Of a stretch of 64,000 nucleotides of DNA, positions 17,508 to 26,623 are shown piece by piece. Numbering within the stretch: position 1 is the first letter of the stretch; each line of letters starts with the position of its first letter. The stretch spans positions 1,866,894 through 1,930,893 of the forward strand of contig NZ_JAHCAS010000001.1 in the NCBI RefSeq assembly GCF_019634775.1, read 5' to 3'. This DNA is from Dokdonella sp. GTDB taxonomy: Bacteria > Pseudomonadota > Gammaproteobacteria > Xanthomonadales > Rhodanobacteraceae. The notes beneath the pieces were generated by a model. The model was not told where the DNA came from. It made no database searches and worked only from the letters and a program-made list of their open reading frames with translations. The position numbers and the translations under genes are program-made.

Positions 17508-18602
17508 ATGTGCCTGAAAGACGTTTTGAGTCGTGCTTTGGTGCAATCGGTAGCGAATCAAAGTGCGGCTGAGACTTTCCTTGGAGGTCATCGTGGGAAA
17601 GCTCGGTACGCGATTGGAAAAAATGCAGAAAGCTTATCCATTCATCGCCTTGTGCCCCTGGATGGGATCATTGACGACTATGCCGTGCAAGGTGAAATTT
17701 GGAATGGTATTCCGCTGCTGCATACCGACGCTGCCCGCAAAGATAGCCTGGTTGTCAATTGTTCAACATCGATTCGGCCGGTGGACGTGCTTGATCATCT
17801 TGCAATGTCTGGTTTTTGCCATGTCATTGGTTTGTCCGACCTTATATGCGTTGCGGACGGATCTTTAGCGTGGCCGGACTTCGTGGAAAGGCAAAGGGTG
17901 GAAATGGATGAGCACATCAGTGTCTGGCAGGGCATCTACGACGCCTTGGCGGACGATATTTCCAGAAAAACTCTTCGCGATGTGCTCTCGTTTCGTGTGA
18001 CTGCTGATCCGGTCTACATGAGCGAATATTCTGTTCGCATCCATGATCAATACTTCGAAGATTTCATGAAGTATAGAAATGAGGTTTTCGTGGATGCGGG
18101 TGGGTTTGATGGAGATACGGCAGAAGAGTTTGCCAGGAGGTACGGAGATTATCGAAAAATTCTTTTATTCGAGCCGTCCGCTCGGAACATGAGTCTGGCG
18201 CGTCGTCGGCTCTCTGGGTTGCGTGATATCGATTTCTTTCCGATTGGTTTATCTGACTCTCCCGGCGTTCTGCGCTTTGATCAAAACAACGGGTCGGCAT
18301 CAGCCATTAATGATGGTGGTGGGGACGAGATACGTGTCGACACTCTTGACGCCGTTGTGCATGAGCCTGTTTCATTCATAAAGATGGATCTGGAGGGCTG
18401 GGAATTGCCGGCGCTGGAGGGTGCACGACGCCACATTCGCGACAATAAGCCGAAGCTGGCGATTGCCGCTTACCATGATGCTTCCGACCTGAGGCGCATT
18501 TACCGCTTTATTGAATCATTTGGGCACGATTACCGCCCTTACCTGCGGCACTATACTCAGGGCTGGTCGGAAACCATACTTTTCTTCAGGCCTGAAAGCT
18601 GA
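17508..18602 (+). CDS. FkbM-family methyltransferase with N-terminal extension
   Basis: The 364-residue protein has a C-terminal FkbM methyltransferase domain: SAM motif VFVDAGGFDGDTAEEF near residue 195 and signature FIKMDLEGWE near 288. About 150 N-terminal residues of unclear function precede it. The ATG at 17508 has GGAG five nt upstream, so I prefer it to the GTG at 17502. The gene and its 5' region are visibly richer in A+T than the surrounding core genes, suggesting separate acquisition. It ends convergently with the ATP-grasp gene, and the two 3' ends overlap by 46 bp. Substrate unknown, probably a glycan. Confidence 0.85.
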   Translation: MCLKDVLSRALVQSVANQSAAETFLGGHRGKARYAIGKNAESLSIHRLVPLDGIIDDYAVQGEIWNGIPLLHTDAARKDSLVVNCSTSIRPVDVLDHLAMSGFCHVIGLSDLICVADGSLAWPDFVERQRVEMDEHISVWQGIYDALADDISRKTLRDVLSFRVTADPVYMSEYSVRIHDQYFEDFMKYRNEVFVDAGGFDGDTAEEFARRYGDYRKILLFEPSARNMSLARRRLSGLRDIDFFPIGLSDSPGVLRFDQNNGSASAINDGGGDEIRVDTLDAVVHEPVSFIKMDLEGWELPALEGARRHIRDNKPKLAIAAYHDASDLRRIYRFIESFGHDYRPYLRHYTQGWSETILFFRPES

Positions 18603-19777
18603 CCGTTACCGTCAATTGATCTCATGCCATTGGATACTTCGTAAAGCTCACGTCGCAATGTCGCTGTATAGAGTTTGTCGAGCTCACCCTGGCTTCGCTC
18701 TTGGCAAAACATGATGGCCACGCGACTGCGTGGACTCGGCAAGAGGATGTCGCCAGCCAAGCTAAGAGGAACATAGCTTATTATGTTCATCCTGCGCAAA
18801 AAACGGACATGATCAAAGGTCTGCTCTGCGGGTACGCTGATGGTATGGCGCATGACAGGCCGCAGCGAGTCATTGTATCGAGGTGTGGGCACCCCTCCCG
18901 TGAAAGCCATCGCGTAGCTATGTGCATACGGGTATCCGGTTGAAAACTCGATCAATTGGCTGTACAGATCCCCTGGGCATCGACGCGTCGATTCGATCAG
19001 CCATATCTCGGCTTCATTTGCAATAAATTGAGTATGGAGCAAGCCATCATTTAAGCCGAGGTGCTCGGCCAGCGTCTCCACACTTTTGCGGATTTTCACT
19101 AAAAGCAGAGGCAGCACGGAGGGGGCGAGAACCCGGCTCGTATCGACTACGAATCTATTTGCGGTTCCGTCCTCCTGAACGAGGAAGTCGCACAGAACCT
19201 TGCGGTCAACCAGAAAGGCGGAGTGGCTGTACAACTGCCCTTCAACGAATTCTTCGACCAAGGCTTGCCGTGACGGAGACGAAGCATGTGCCAATGTTAT
19301 TGCTTCATGAATCGTTGCGCTGCTCGCGTTCGGTAATACCGTTATTCCCTTACCACTGAATGCGTCCACTGGTTTGACAATAGCCTTGTGCCCGATCGCA
19401 TCCATGGGGTTATGAAAGATTGCAGGGATAGGTAATCCGATACTTGCGGCGACGCGCCTGAACGCAGCTTTATTACTGATTGCCGTCGTTGCGCTAGGGG
19501 AGTCAATTCCGGTGAATCGGCCGCGCCCGGCAATTACGCATGACTCATAAGAGCGATCTGTGCATCCCGGCACGATGTAGTCGAAACCTTGTTTATCGAT
19601 CAGATCGGACAGTAACTCGATGTCCGAATAATCAAGATTCCAATAATGTGATGCTTGTTTAGCTAGGCAGTCCGAAGGATTGCCGCCAACAACATGCACT
19701 TCATCGTTTGTCTCGAGCAGGGCGCGATAAATCGGTACCGAAGAGAAGTTGGTGTCGACCAGAAGGGCCTTGGTCAT
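18557..19777 (-). CDS. ATP-grasp family ligase
   Basis: The 406-residue protein has the ATP-grasp plan. A preATP-like N-terminus opens with KALLVDTNFSSVPIYRAL. An ATP-binding segment has AIVKPVDAFSGKGI (near 133), EEFVEGQLYSHSAF, and IESTRRCPGD as the metal-binding region. It resembles carbamoyl-phosphate-synthase-like ligases that join a carboxylate to an amine or amino acid. In a sugar cluster it might attach an amino acid or acyl group to an amino sugar, which is inference. It lies 8 nt behind the Gfo/Idh gene in a three-gene minus-strand operon of relatively low GC. Confidence 0.82.
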   Translation of the reverse strand: MTKALLVDTNFSSVPIYRALLETNDEVHVVGGNPSDCLAKQASHYWNLDYSDIELLSDLIDKQGFDYIVPGCTDRSYESCVIAGRGRFTGIDSPSATTAISNKAAFRRVAASIGLPIPAIFHNPMDAIGHKAIVKPVDAFSGKGITVLPNASSATIHEAITLAHASSPSRQALVEEFVEGQLYSHSAFLVDRKVLCDFLVQEDGTANRFVVDTSRVLAPSVLPLLLVKIRKSVETLAEHLGLNDGLLHTQFIANEAEIWLIESTRRCPGDLYSQLIEFSTGYPYAHSYAMAFTGGVPTPRYNDSLRPVMRHTISVPAEQTFDHVRFLRRMNIISYVPLSLAGDILLPSPRSRVAIMFCQERSQGELDKLYTATLRRELYEVSNGMRSIDGNGQLSGLKKSMVSDQP

Positions 19778-19785
19778 GAGATTCC

Positions 19786-20835
19786 TTATACCTCAATTGC
19801 GCGTCGTTCAGCTGCGGATCTGGAAATTGCATCGGTAATGACAAGATTGCGTAAGCCGTCGGCCGCAGATACCAAAGGAAGAGCGTCGCCCCTGATGACC
19901 TGAATGAAATTCTCTAGTTGGCAGGCCAATGGTTCTTGTCTCGTTACTTCGATGGTTTCCTGGACTAGGGGCTCCCACCACGATGGCTCAGTGCCTTCTC
20001 GCGTACATTTCAATCGAAAGGTCGGTACCGAGAGGCAGCCAAGCGTCCCTGCAATCACGTAGCAATCTTCATCGGTATATGTCGGGTAGGCCGGGTTCTC
20101 CCGGGAAGTTTGTTCCCAGCTCCTTGCGCATGTTGCAGTGTCAGACAACATGAAGTTTCCGAGTGCGCCGTTTGCGAAACGCAGGTTGATCGAAACGGTA
20201 TCCTCAACCATGAACTTGCGAATCGCGGAAGAAGAGAATGCTTGGACTTCGGTTATCTCGCCACACAGACTACGCAGGTTTCCTACTTCATGGATGAGGT
20301 TGATCAGTATCGGCCCACCGCCAAGCTTTGTTCGCCATGGCCCAGCCTCGAAGTATGCTGTCGGTTTGTAGAATTGGGCACTCCCCATCACCGAGACCAG
20401 TCGACCGAGACGGCCGCTGTTGATGATGCTCCTAGCTTGCGCGAGCAGAGGGCTATGAGCGCGATGGTGTCCAACCAGCATTTTTCCGTTGGTCCGCTCT
20501 ACCATCTCCACGATCTCGATTCCATCCTGAACGCTGGATGTGATGGGCTTTTCCACAAGGACGGGGATTTTTGCTTGCAAGCAACACTTCGCGTGCGCTG
20601 CATGGAATTCATTCGGTGAAGATATGATCACGCCGTCAATTTTCCAGCTTTGCCCTATGCACTCATTCAGGGTGAAATACAACGGAACTCCATGCTCGCG
20701 GGCGACTTCATGATTGTGTTCATGATTCGGCGCAACGATGGCTGTCAACTTGCAGTCGTGCCTATTCTGGATCAGTCGGATATGCTGCTTCCCGATCAGT
20801 CCTGGGCCGACCACGACAATATTCAGTTGCTTCAT
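19786..20835 (-). CDS. Gfo/Idh/MocA-family sugar oxidoreductase
   Basis: The 349-residue protein has an N-terminal NAD(P)-binding Rossmann fold (NIVVVGPGLIGKQHI, residues 4-18), the EKPIT motif near residue 95 whose lysine is typical of the family, and GGGPILINLIHEV in the C-terminal domain. Members oxidise or reduce nucleotide-activated sugars. The start at 20835 is set by the Rossmann motif and by a 4-nt overlap with the upstream aminotransferase; a much longer frame has no similarity. With that aminotransferase it could build an amino sugar from a 3-keto-type intermediate, the usual role of such pairs. Confidence 0.87.
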   Translation of the reverse strand: MKQLNIVVVGPGLIGKQHIRLIQNRHDCKLTAIVAPNHEHNHEVAREHGVPLYFTLNECIGQSWKIDGVIISSPNEFHAAHAKCCLQAKIPVLVEKPITSSVQDGIEIVEMVERTNGKMLVGHHRAHSPLLAQARSIINSGRLGRLVSVMGSAQFYKPTAYFEAGPWRTKLGGGPILINLIHEVGNLRSLCGEITEVQAFSSSAIRKFMVEDTVSINLRFANGALGNFMLSDTATCARSWEQTSRENPAYPTYTDEDCYVIAGTLGCLSVPTFRLKCTREGTEPSWWEPLVQETIEVTRQEPLACQLENFIQVIRGDALPLVSAADGLRNLVITDAISRSAAERRAIEV

Positions 20836-22019
20836 TGCGCTACCTGTTCGTCGTTGGGAGCCGGGTGACTGGAGCCGTGCTGCATGGCCATCGAGCGAAG
20901 CACGTTGGAGATGGTGAGTGCAGTACCATCCGGCAGGTTTCCATTTGGTAGCACCACAATCCGCGCCGCCAGATTGTTCGTCTGTGGCAGCACCAGCCCA
21001 GCATGCGGAAACAGATCCCGATACGGCTGCATGCCGTGGCAACCGGGCCAGAAGTATCTGCGTGCAAGGATATTCTTTGCATGCAAGGTGGCGATAATCT
21101 CGTCGCGGCTCGCCGGACATTCATCGCCCACTTCCAGCACTACATAATGATGGCTGTTGCGCTCCGCGGGATCGTAGTCGAGTAGCTCGACACCCGGTAT
21201 CCCTGCCAGCGCCTGCTTGTATGCGGCGTGGTTGCGCCTATTGGTATCGACGATGGCGTCGAAGCCGTCCAGGTTCGCCAGCCCCATCGCCGCGCAGACT
21301 TCGATCATCTTGCCGTTGGTGCCGGGGTGGATGACGTTGTCGTAGCCCTTGAAGCCGAAGTTGCGCATCAGGCGCATGGTTTCGGCCAGTGCGTCGTCAT
21401 TGGTGGTGACCGCACCGCCTTCCATGGTGTTGAAGGCCTTGGTGGCGTGGAAGCTGAAAACCTCGCAGGCACCGAAGCGGCCGATGCTTTGGCCCTTGTA
21501 GCTGCTGCCAAAGGCGTGGGCGGCGTCGAACATCAGCTTCAGGCCGCGCTCGTCGGCGATGGCCTGCAGCTCGTCGATCGGCGCGGCGCGACCCCACAGG
21601 TGCACGCCGATGATGCCACTGGTGCGCGGGGTGATCATCCGCCGCACGGCTGCGGGGTCAAGGTTGTGGGTGGCCGGATTGATGTCGGCAAACACCGGGG
21701 TGATGCCCTGCCAGTACAGCGCGTGCGCGGTGGCCACAAAGGTCCAGGACGGCACGATGACCTCGCCGGTCAGGCCCAGCGCGCGGATGGCGATTTCCAG
21801 CGCAATCGTGCCGTTGCACATCGCCACGCAGTGCTTGACCCCCAGCCGCTCGGCAATGCGCTGCTCCAGCTCCTGCACCATCGGCCCGTTGTTGGTCAGC
21901 CATTGGTTGTCCAGGATCTGCTCAACCCGGCGCAGGAACTCGGCGCGGTTGGTGATGTTGGGGCGGCCGACGTGGAGGGGTGTGCGGCGCTGACTGGCGT
22001 GCGGATCGGGACTGGTCAT
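20832..22019 (-). CDS. DegT/DnrJ/EryC1-family sugar aminotransferase
   Basis: The 395-residue PLP enzyme has the family's internal-aldimine lysine in HATKAFNTMEGG (Lys194), the aspartate for the PLP nitrogen (Asp165 in FDAAHAFGS), and PSWTFVATA near residue 90. It aminates keto-sugars in nucleotide-linked form. It is the first gene of the operon with the Gfo/Idh oxidoreductase and the ATP-grasp ligase. The 184 bp upstream (22020-22203) separates it from the end of the GT-C-like gene on the same strand and holds a GGGGACAGAGACC motif at 22066-22078. Confidence 0.9.
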   Translation of the reverse strand: MTSPDPHASQRRTPLHVGRPNITNRAEFLRRVEQILDNQWLTNNGPMVQELEQRIAERLGVKHCVAMCNGTIALEIAIRALGLTGEVIVPSWTFVATAHALYWQGITPVFADINPATHNLDPAAVRRMITPRTSGIIGVHLWGRAAPIDELQAIADERGLKLMFDAAHAFGSSYKGQSIGRFGACEVFSFHATKAFNTMEGGAVTTNDDALAETMRLMRNFGFKGYDNVIHPGTNGKMIEVCAAMGLANLDGFDAIVDTNRRNHAAYKQALAGIPGVELLDYDPAERNSHHYVVLEVGDECPASRDEIIATLHAKNILARRYFWPGCHGMQPYRDLFPHAGLVLPQTNNLAARIVVLPNGNLPDGTALTISNVLRSMAMQHGSSHPAPNDEQVAQ

Positions 22020-22203
22020 GTGCTGGCCGCTAATTTGCTGAATGGTGATGACTGCTGTGGCAATAAGGGGACAGAGACCCGGTGGGTAACAGATTCAGCA
22101 CTGGCAGCAGCGCAATCGTTGCCATCACCAGCAAACCGCCCCGAAATTGCAATCGTTCCGGCGGTCCATGTGCCGATGGGCATCACTGGGAAGGGAGCCT
22201 TCG

Positions 22204-24096
22204 TCACGGCATCTCCTGCAATTCGCGGATCACGCCTGCCTGCTCGTCGTCATTGGACTTTGCCGTCTGTTTCAGGCGATCGAGCACCTGCGCCGCACCG
22301 GCATCGTTGTTGGCGGATTTGGCCATCATGAAGGCGAACACGCCCAGTTCGAAGCGAGATCCGCTGTCGAGGAAGGCGCGTTGGGCAAGCGCGAACGCCG
22401 TGTCCAACTGGCCGGCGTGCGCGTACATGCCGGCAGCCACTGCACGCGCTTCCCACAGGTACTGATGGGCGGGTGCCTGCGGCGACTGATCCGCCCACGC
22501 AGTGAGGATTCGGCCCAGTTCCGCTGTGTCCAGATCGGGGCACTGCCCGGCGCGGACGCTGGATTGCAGTTGCATCATGGCCAGATTGGCGGCCAGGGTG
22601 ATGCGTGTTGCGGGTTCGGCGGCTACCGAATCGAGCACATCCGGCGCAAGCGGCACGCCGAGCCGGCAGTACGAGAAGAGGTTCCAGAGCCGGGCGGTGC
22701 GTTTCTCCGACGATGGGGCGACCTGATACGCGGCTTCGATTTCGCGTTGTGCCCCCGCGAAGTCGTCGGCCTCAAGGGCTTCGCGCAGCCGATCCGTATG
22801 CAGGCGCAAGGATGTGGGGTTGTTGATCTCGGCATGCTTCAGCAATCGACCCATGTCGCCCCAGAGGTGGGCACGGGCCGCCGTCGCAAGCGCGAGGCAG
22901 GCGAATGCGCCCGCGGCAAGCAATGCACCATGGCGAGCGATGCGAGGCACGCGCTGCCCGAGCAGGTGGAGCGTGGACACGGCCGCCAGCAGCAGGCCCA
23001 TCGAAGGCAGGTAGTTGCGATGGACGAAGTAGATCTCCAGCGGAAATATGGTCGATTCCAACGCGTGCCCGGCGAAGAAGAACAGGACACCGCCAACGAT
23101 CGTGCGCCAGCGGCGCAGGAACCAGAGCCCGGCGACGACGGCCAGCCAGCCAGCCAGTGCGAGCGCCGTCACCGGCGGGTCGAACAGGCCGTGCGAAAGC
23201 GCATAGTCGTCGTTGTAGACGTTGGCGGTTCGCTCCAGCGGGAAGAACGTCGACCAGGCGTACTCCCACAGGACCCGCAACTGCGAATACACGCGCTCCG
23301 CCAGGCCGAAATCGCGGCCCTCATAGCCACTCAGCACGATGCCGGGGTGCCATGCAATCCAGCCGATGGCAGCAACCAAAGGCAGCACGCCAACCAGCAG
23401 GATCACCAACCGCGCCAATGGCGGGCGTCTGCTTCCGGCTGGTGGTGCAAAAAACGCCCATTCAACGATCAACAGCAGCAACGGAAACACCAGGGCCGAT
23501 TCCTTCGACAGCGCGGCGAGCGCGGCGCAGAGCGCCATCAGCAGCAACAGCGGAACGGCGCCAGCACGCGCCTGCTGCATGCGCTCGCGCGCGGCCACAT
23601 ACGCCCACAGGCCGAGCACGCTGAACAGCGCTGCCAGCACGGTCATGCGCTGCACCGTGTAGAGGACGGTGACGACATGCTGCGGCAGGGCCAGCCACAG
23701 CACGGAGGTTGCCATCGCAAGCGCGCGGGCGTGATTGGCCAGCCGTGCATCGCGGCGCAGCAGCCTGTCCAGCAGGCCGAACAACGCCACGCCGGTCAAA
23801 AGGTGCAGGAGCACGTTGGTCAGCTTCATCGGCCAGAGGGTGCCGCCCGAGACGAGGGCATTCCCCATGAAACTCAAGAGGCTGATCGGGCGCCCCATGG
23901 GCCCGGATTTCCGCTCTGCCAGCAAGGGATTGTCGGCTTTGCCCTGCGCCCAATCGACGATCGGGCCGAGATTCGGCACGTCGTCGAGCAGCGCCGGGCC
24001 GTGCAGGCCGGGCAGGTACGCCAGCAAGACGGCAGCGAGGGCCAGGCAGGGCAGCAGCCGGGCTGGCAGGTTGGGATGGGTGCGGTCTGATTTCAT
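22204..24096 (-). CDS. GT-C-like membrane protein with TPR-like tail (copy 2)
   Basis: The 630-residue protein has about ten membrane helices over its first 430 residues, then a soluble helical tail rich in TPR-like repeats. The first extracytoplasmic loop has LLDDVPNLG near residue 36, placed like the catalytic acidic pair of GT-C glycosyltransferases that use polyprenyl-phosphate sugars. It is a paralogue of the next gene, sharing YLPGLHG, YNDDYALS/FRDDYVIS and a FVHRNYLPSMG-type segment. It starts by a 4-nt overlap with that gene. Being beside the pilins suggests pilin O-glycosylation, as for TfpW-type enzymes. The fold is reasonably supported; the substrate is inference. Confidence 0.7.
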   Translation of the reverse strand: MKSDRTHPNLPARLLPCLALAAVLLAYLPGLHGPALLDDVPNLGPIVDWAQGKADNPLLAERKSGPMGRPISLLSFMGNALVSGGTLWPMKLTNVLLHLLTGVALFGLLDRLLRRDARLANHARALAMATSVLWLALPQHVVTVLYTVQRMTVLAALFSVLGLWAYVAARERMQQARAGAVPLLLLMALCAALAALSKESALVFPLLLLIVEWAFFAPPAGSRRPPLARLVILLVGVLPLVAAIGWIAWHPGIVLSGYEGRDFGLAERVYSQLRVLWEYAWSTFFPLERTANVYNDDYALSHGLFDPPVTALALAGWLAVVAGLWFLRRWRTIVGGVLFFFAGHALESTIFPLEIYFVHRNYLPSMGLLLAAVSTLHLLGQRVPRIARHGALLAAGAFACLALATAARAHLWGDMGRLLKHAEINNPTSLRLHTDRLREALEADDFAGAQREIEAAYQVAPSSEKRTARLWNLFSYCRLGVPLAPDVLDSVAAEPATRITLAANLAMMQLQSSVRAGQCPDLDTAELGRILTAWADQSPQAPAHQYLWEARAVAAGMYAHAGQLDTAFALAQRAFLDSGSRFELGVFAFMMAKSANNDAGAAQVLDRLKQTAKSNDDEQAGVIRELQEMP

Positions 24097-25994
24097 GGCG
24101 AGGCACCCAGCCGTGCACGGAAGTTGGCAATCTCGCGAACCATGCTGCCGCGCCGGTCACGCTGTTCGAGGTTCATCAACGCCTGCGCGGCTTCGTCGTT
24201 GCGCCCCAATGCCAGCAGGAACTCGACCAGATTGGCCTGGAACTGCAGGTCGCCGCCCTGCGCCGCCTCGCGCACCAGTTGCAGCGCAAGTTCAGTGTCG
24301 TGCAGCCGATTGTGGGCATGGATGCCATAGCTGTACAGCACCCAGGCCGAACGCGACGGTTTGTCGAGCGCGGTCTGGTAGAGCCGGGTCAGTCGGGCGT
24401 CGTCCAGATGGCACTGCCCCTCGCGCTGGCATTGCGTCAGCGCAGCGATGGCGCGCGCATCCTCCGGGGTAATGGGGCGGTTGGCCAGCTTCTGCTCCAT
24501 GCTGTCGATCCAGCGTGGATCCACAGCATGGCCGGCTTTGGAACTCACGATGATCAAACCCGATTCGGGCAGGGTGCTGGAACCTGGCACGCGCATGGCG
24601 GCTTCCAGTGCTTCAATGGCGCGCACGGTATGCGGCGAACCCGGCCGGTATGCGCCTAGCTCGGCATACGCGACACCCAGCTGATACGTGGCGCGCGGTG
24701 ACGCGGGATGCCGGGCCACCTCGGTCATCGCCAACAGCAAGGGGTTCCCCCAGGTCTTTGCACGCAGGGCGAGGGAGAACGTCGCAAGGGCGAGCAGGCA
24801 GGCCAACGCGCCGAACCGGGCCCGGTTGAAGGCTGCCTGCAGCGTGGTCGGCAGCAGCAGGTCGAAAACCGCCAGCAGCACGCCGATCGAGGCGAAGTAG
24901 TTGCGGTGTTCGAACACCAGCTCCAGCGGGAACACCGTCGCGGTCAGGGCATGGGCGCCGAGGAACCAGCTCCAGCCCAAGGCGAGCAGGGGCCTGCTCT
25001 GCCGCCAGAACCATGCCGCCACGGAGATGCCGAGCAGGGTGAGGATCGCGGGCAAGGTGGTCCAGGGCGTGAACAGGCCCGTGGAGATCACGTAGTCGTC
25101 GCGGAAGAAACTGAAGAAGCCGGGTGCGGGGAACACCATCCAGCTCAGGTAGTCGAGCAGGACGCGCGGTTCGGTGAGCAGGCGCTCGCCCAGCGTGAAC
25201 GCGCGGGACGCATAGGCGTGTTCGGAAAACACGCCGGGCAGCAGCCAGGCCAGGCCGGCGATGGCCGGCAATGCAAGGAAGAGCGCGAAGAACGCCTTCA
25301 AGGCACCGGGCCTTGCGTATGCCCGCAGTACCGTGAACTCAAGCAGGAGTGCGTACAGCGGCAGCAGTGCGGCTGATTCCTTGCTCGCCACGCCAAGCAG
25401 GATCATCAGCGGAAAGGCCAGCCACAAACGCCATGCGGCACCGGGCCGCCGCCCGTGTTGCCGCATGCGCGCGTCGAAGTAAACGATCAACCCGGCCAGC
25501 ACGAACAACTGCGCCATGCTTTCCATGCGTTGCACGACCAGCAGCACCGGGCTCAGGTTGATCGGGTGGAGCAGCCAGCTGGCCGCCACCAGGGCGGCCA
25601 GCCATTCGCCACGTGGCCAGGCAGGCGTTTCCCGGGGGCCGACGGGGCGTACGATCCGGCGCAGCAGCGCGAACAGCAGGACGCCGTTCAGCAGATGGAT
25701 GACCAGGTTGGTCGCCTTCATCGGCCACGGCGCCAGTGCAGTGAAATAGTGGTTGATGGCAAAGCTCAGCGAGGCCAGTGGCCGCTGCAGTTCACTCGAA
25801 GGCGAAGCCCACATCGCCTGCTGCCATGCCTGGGCGTCGAGGCTGCGGACATGGATTCCCGGGTTGGCAACGATGTTCGGCTGGTCATCGAACAGGAAGC
25901 CGCCGTGCAGGCCGGGCAGGTACAGGATCGCGCACAGCGCGGCCAGGCCGGCAAAGATCCACGCTGCCCGATCGGGAATACGGTTGTCCGACAT
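24093..25994 (-). CDS. GT-C-like membrane protein with TPR-like tail (copy 1)
   Basis: The 633-residue paralogue has the same plan: YLPGLHGGFLFDDQPNIV near residue 28 gives a first-loop acidic pair, about ten membrane helices follow, and then a helical, TPR-like tail of about 200 residues. Related bacterial and eukaryotic (TMTC-like) proteins are protein O-glycosyltransferases or putative ones. The start MSDNRIPD at 25994 is preferred; two in-frame codons upstream are also possible. It begins 63 nt after the second pilin stop, with no obvious terminator between, so read-through from the pilin promoter is possible. Confidence 0.7.
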   Translation of the reverse strand: MSDNRIPDRAAWIFAGLAALCAILYLPGLHGGFLFDDQPNIVANPGIHVRSLDAQAWQQAMWASPSSELQRPLASLSFAINHYFTALAPWPMKATNLVIHLLNGVLLFALLRRIVRPVGPRETPAWPRGEWLAALVAASWLLHPINLSPVLLVVQRMESMAQLFVLAGLIVYFDARMRQHGRRPGAAWRLWLAFPLMILLGVASKESAALLPLYALLLEFTVLRAYARPGALKAFFALFLALPAIAGLAWLLPGVFSEHAYASRAFTLGERLLTEPRVLLDYLSWMVFPAPGFFSFFRDDYVISTGLFTPWTTLPAILTLLGISVAAWFWRQSRPLLALGWSWFLGAHALTATVFPLELVFEHRNYFASIGVLLAVFDLLLPTTLQAAFNRARFGALACLLALATFSLALRAKTWGNPLLLAMTEVARHPASPRATYQLGVAYAELGAYRPGSPHTVRAIEALEAAMRVPGSSTLPESGLIIVSSKAGHAVDPRWIDSMEQKLANRPITPEDARAIAALTQCQREGQCHLDDARLTRLYQTALDKPSRSAWVLYSYGIHAHNRLHDTELALQLVREAAQGGDLQFQANLVEFLLALGRNDEAAQALMNLEQRDRRGSMVREIANFRARLGASP

Positions 25995-26057
25995 GCGCAT
26001 GCCCCGGGCCAAACGCCCATCATCGCATGCCCGCTGCGATCAGCGGCACGCCGCAGA

Positions 26058-26513
26058 TCAGTTCTGCCCGCTGCGGCAGATCGTCGGCAGGTACTTGGGG
26101 CTGATCGAACTGGAGCATGTCCAGTTCAACGAGCCGGCATTGGGGTCGGGCGCCGGGGTGAAGACCAGGGCGTTGCCAGCGAGGAGGGCATTCGCGCGTT
26201 GCGGTGCGGTGGCGCTGAAGGCGACGGTGACGATGCCCGCGCCGACGGTCACCGAGCTGACGTACTTGCCGGTGATGCTGGTGGGTGACGGCAGGCCGGC
26301 CTCGGTGTTGTCCGCCGGGACCGTGCCGTGGTTGGAGAAGGCCTCCGACACATGCACCCGAACCCCATCCCCAAGCACCGCCCCTTCGGATACCTGGGTG
26401 CGGATCACGTAATCCTGATAGGCCGGCAAGGCGATGGCGGCGAGGATGGCGATGATCGCAACCACAATCATCAGCTCGATAAGCGTGAATCCGCGGAACG
26501 ACGACGTGTTCAT
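26058..26513 (-). CDS. Type IV major pilin-like subunit, second copy
   Basis: The 151-residue prepilin has leader MNTSSFRG followed by [25 protein letters not shown]; Glu5 and the hydrophobic alpha-1 helix are conserved. The C-terminal disulfide loop is bounded by cysteines in NWTCSSS and PTICRSGQN. The rest is rich in Ser, Thr and Ala. It is a paralogue of the pilin at 26624, near-identical in the helix and C-terminus but divergent in the middle. The leader fixes the start, although the frame runs far upstream. A sigma-54-type promoter lies about 25 nt upstream of the start codon. Confidence 0.92.
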   Translation of the reverse strand: MNTSSFRGFTLIELMIVVAIIAILAAIALPAYQDYVIRTQVSEGAVLGDGVRVHVSEAFSNHGTVPADNTEAGLPSPTSITGKYVSSVTVGAGIVTVAFSATAPQRANALLAGNALVFTPAPDPNAGSLNWTCSSSISPKYLPTICRSGQN

Positions 26514-26549
26514 GGCAAGGCCTGGCGGCGGAGGGTCGTCCAGAGAGAA

Positions 26550-26565
26550 AGCATGTGTCGTGCCA
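26550..26565 (-). promoter_or_regulatory. Sigma-54 (RpoN) -24/-12 promoter of second pilin
   Basis: On the minus strand the sequence reads TGGCACGACACATGCT: the -24 GG and -12 GC are separated by exactly 10 nt and TGGCACG is a perfect -24 element. It sits between the terminator of the first pilin and the second pilin start. RpoN with PilR is the known control of pilA in related bacteria. Confidence 0.7.
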
Positions 26566-26574
26566 GCCGCAACG

Positions 26575-26604
26575 AAAAAGGCCACCCCGAGGGGTGGCCT
26601 TTTT
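26575..26604 (-). terminator. Rho-independent terminator after first pilin
   Basis: An 8-bp GC-rich stem (GGCCACCCC / GGGGTGGCC with loop GA) is flanked by A5 on one side and T5 on the other. It lies 20 nt past the stop of the pilin at 26624 and isolates it from the second pilin. Confidence 0.9.
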
Positions 26605-26623
26605 GCGATCCATGAACGGGATA

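Noticed and set aside
22016..22207. Minus-strand ORF of 63 residues in the gap before the DegT gene
   Set aside because: It has no similarity that I recognise and covers the repeat motif; it is probably non-coding.
22147..24090. A 647-residue plus-strand ORF antisense to the GT-C-like gene
   Set aside because: It is a shadow frame with Gln/Arg/His-rich, non-globular composition and no motif.
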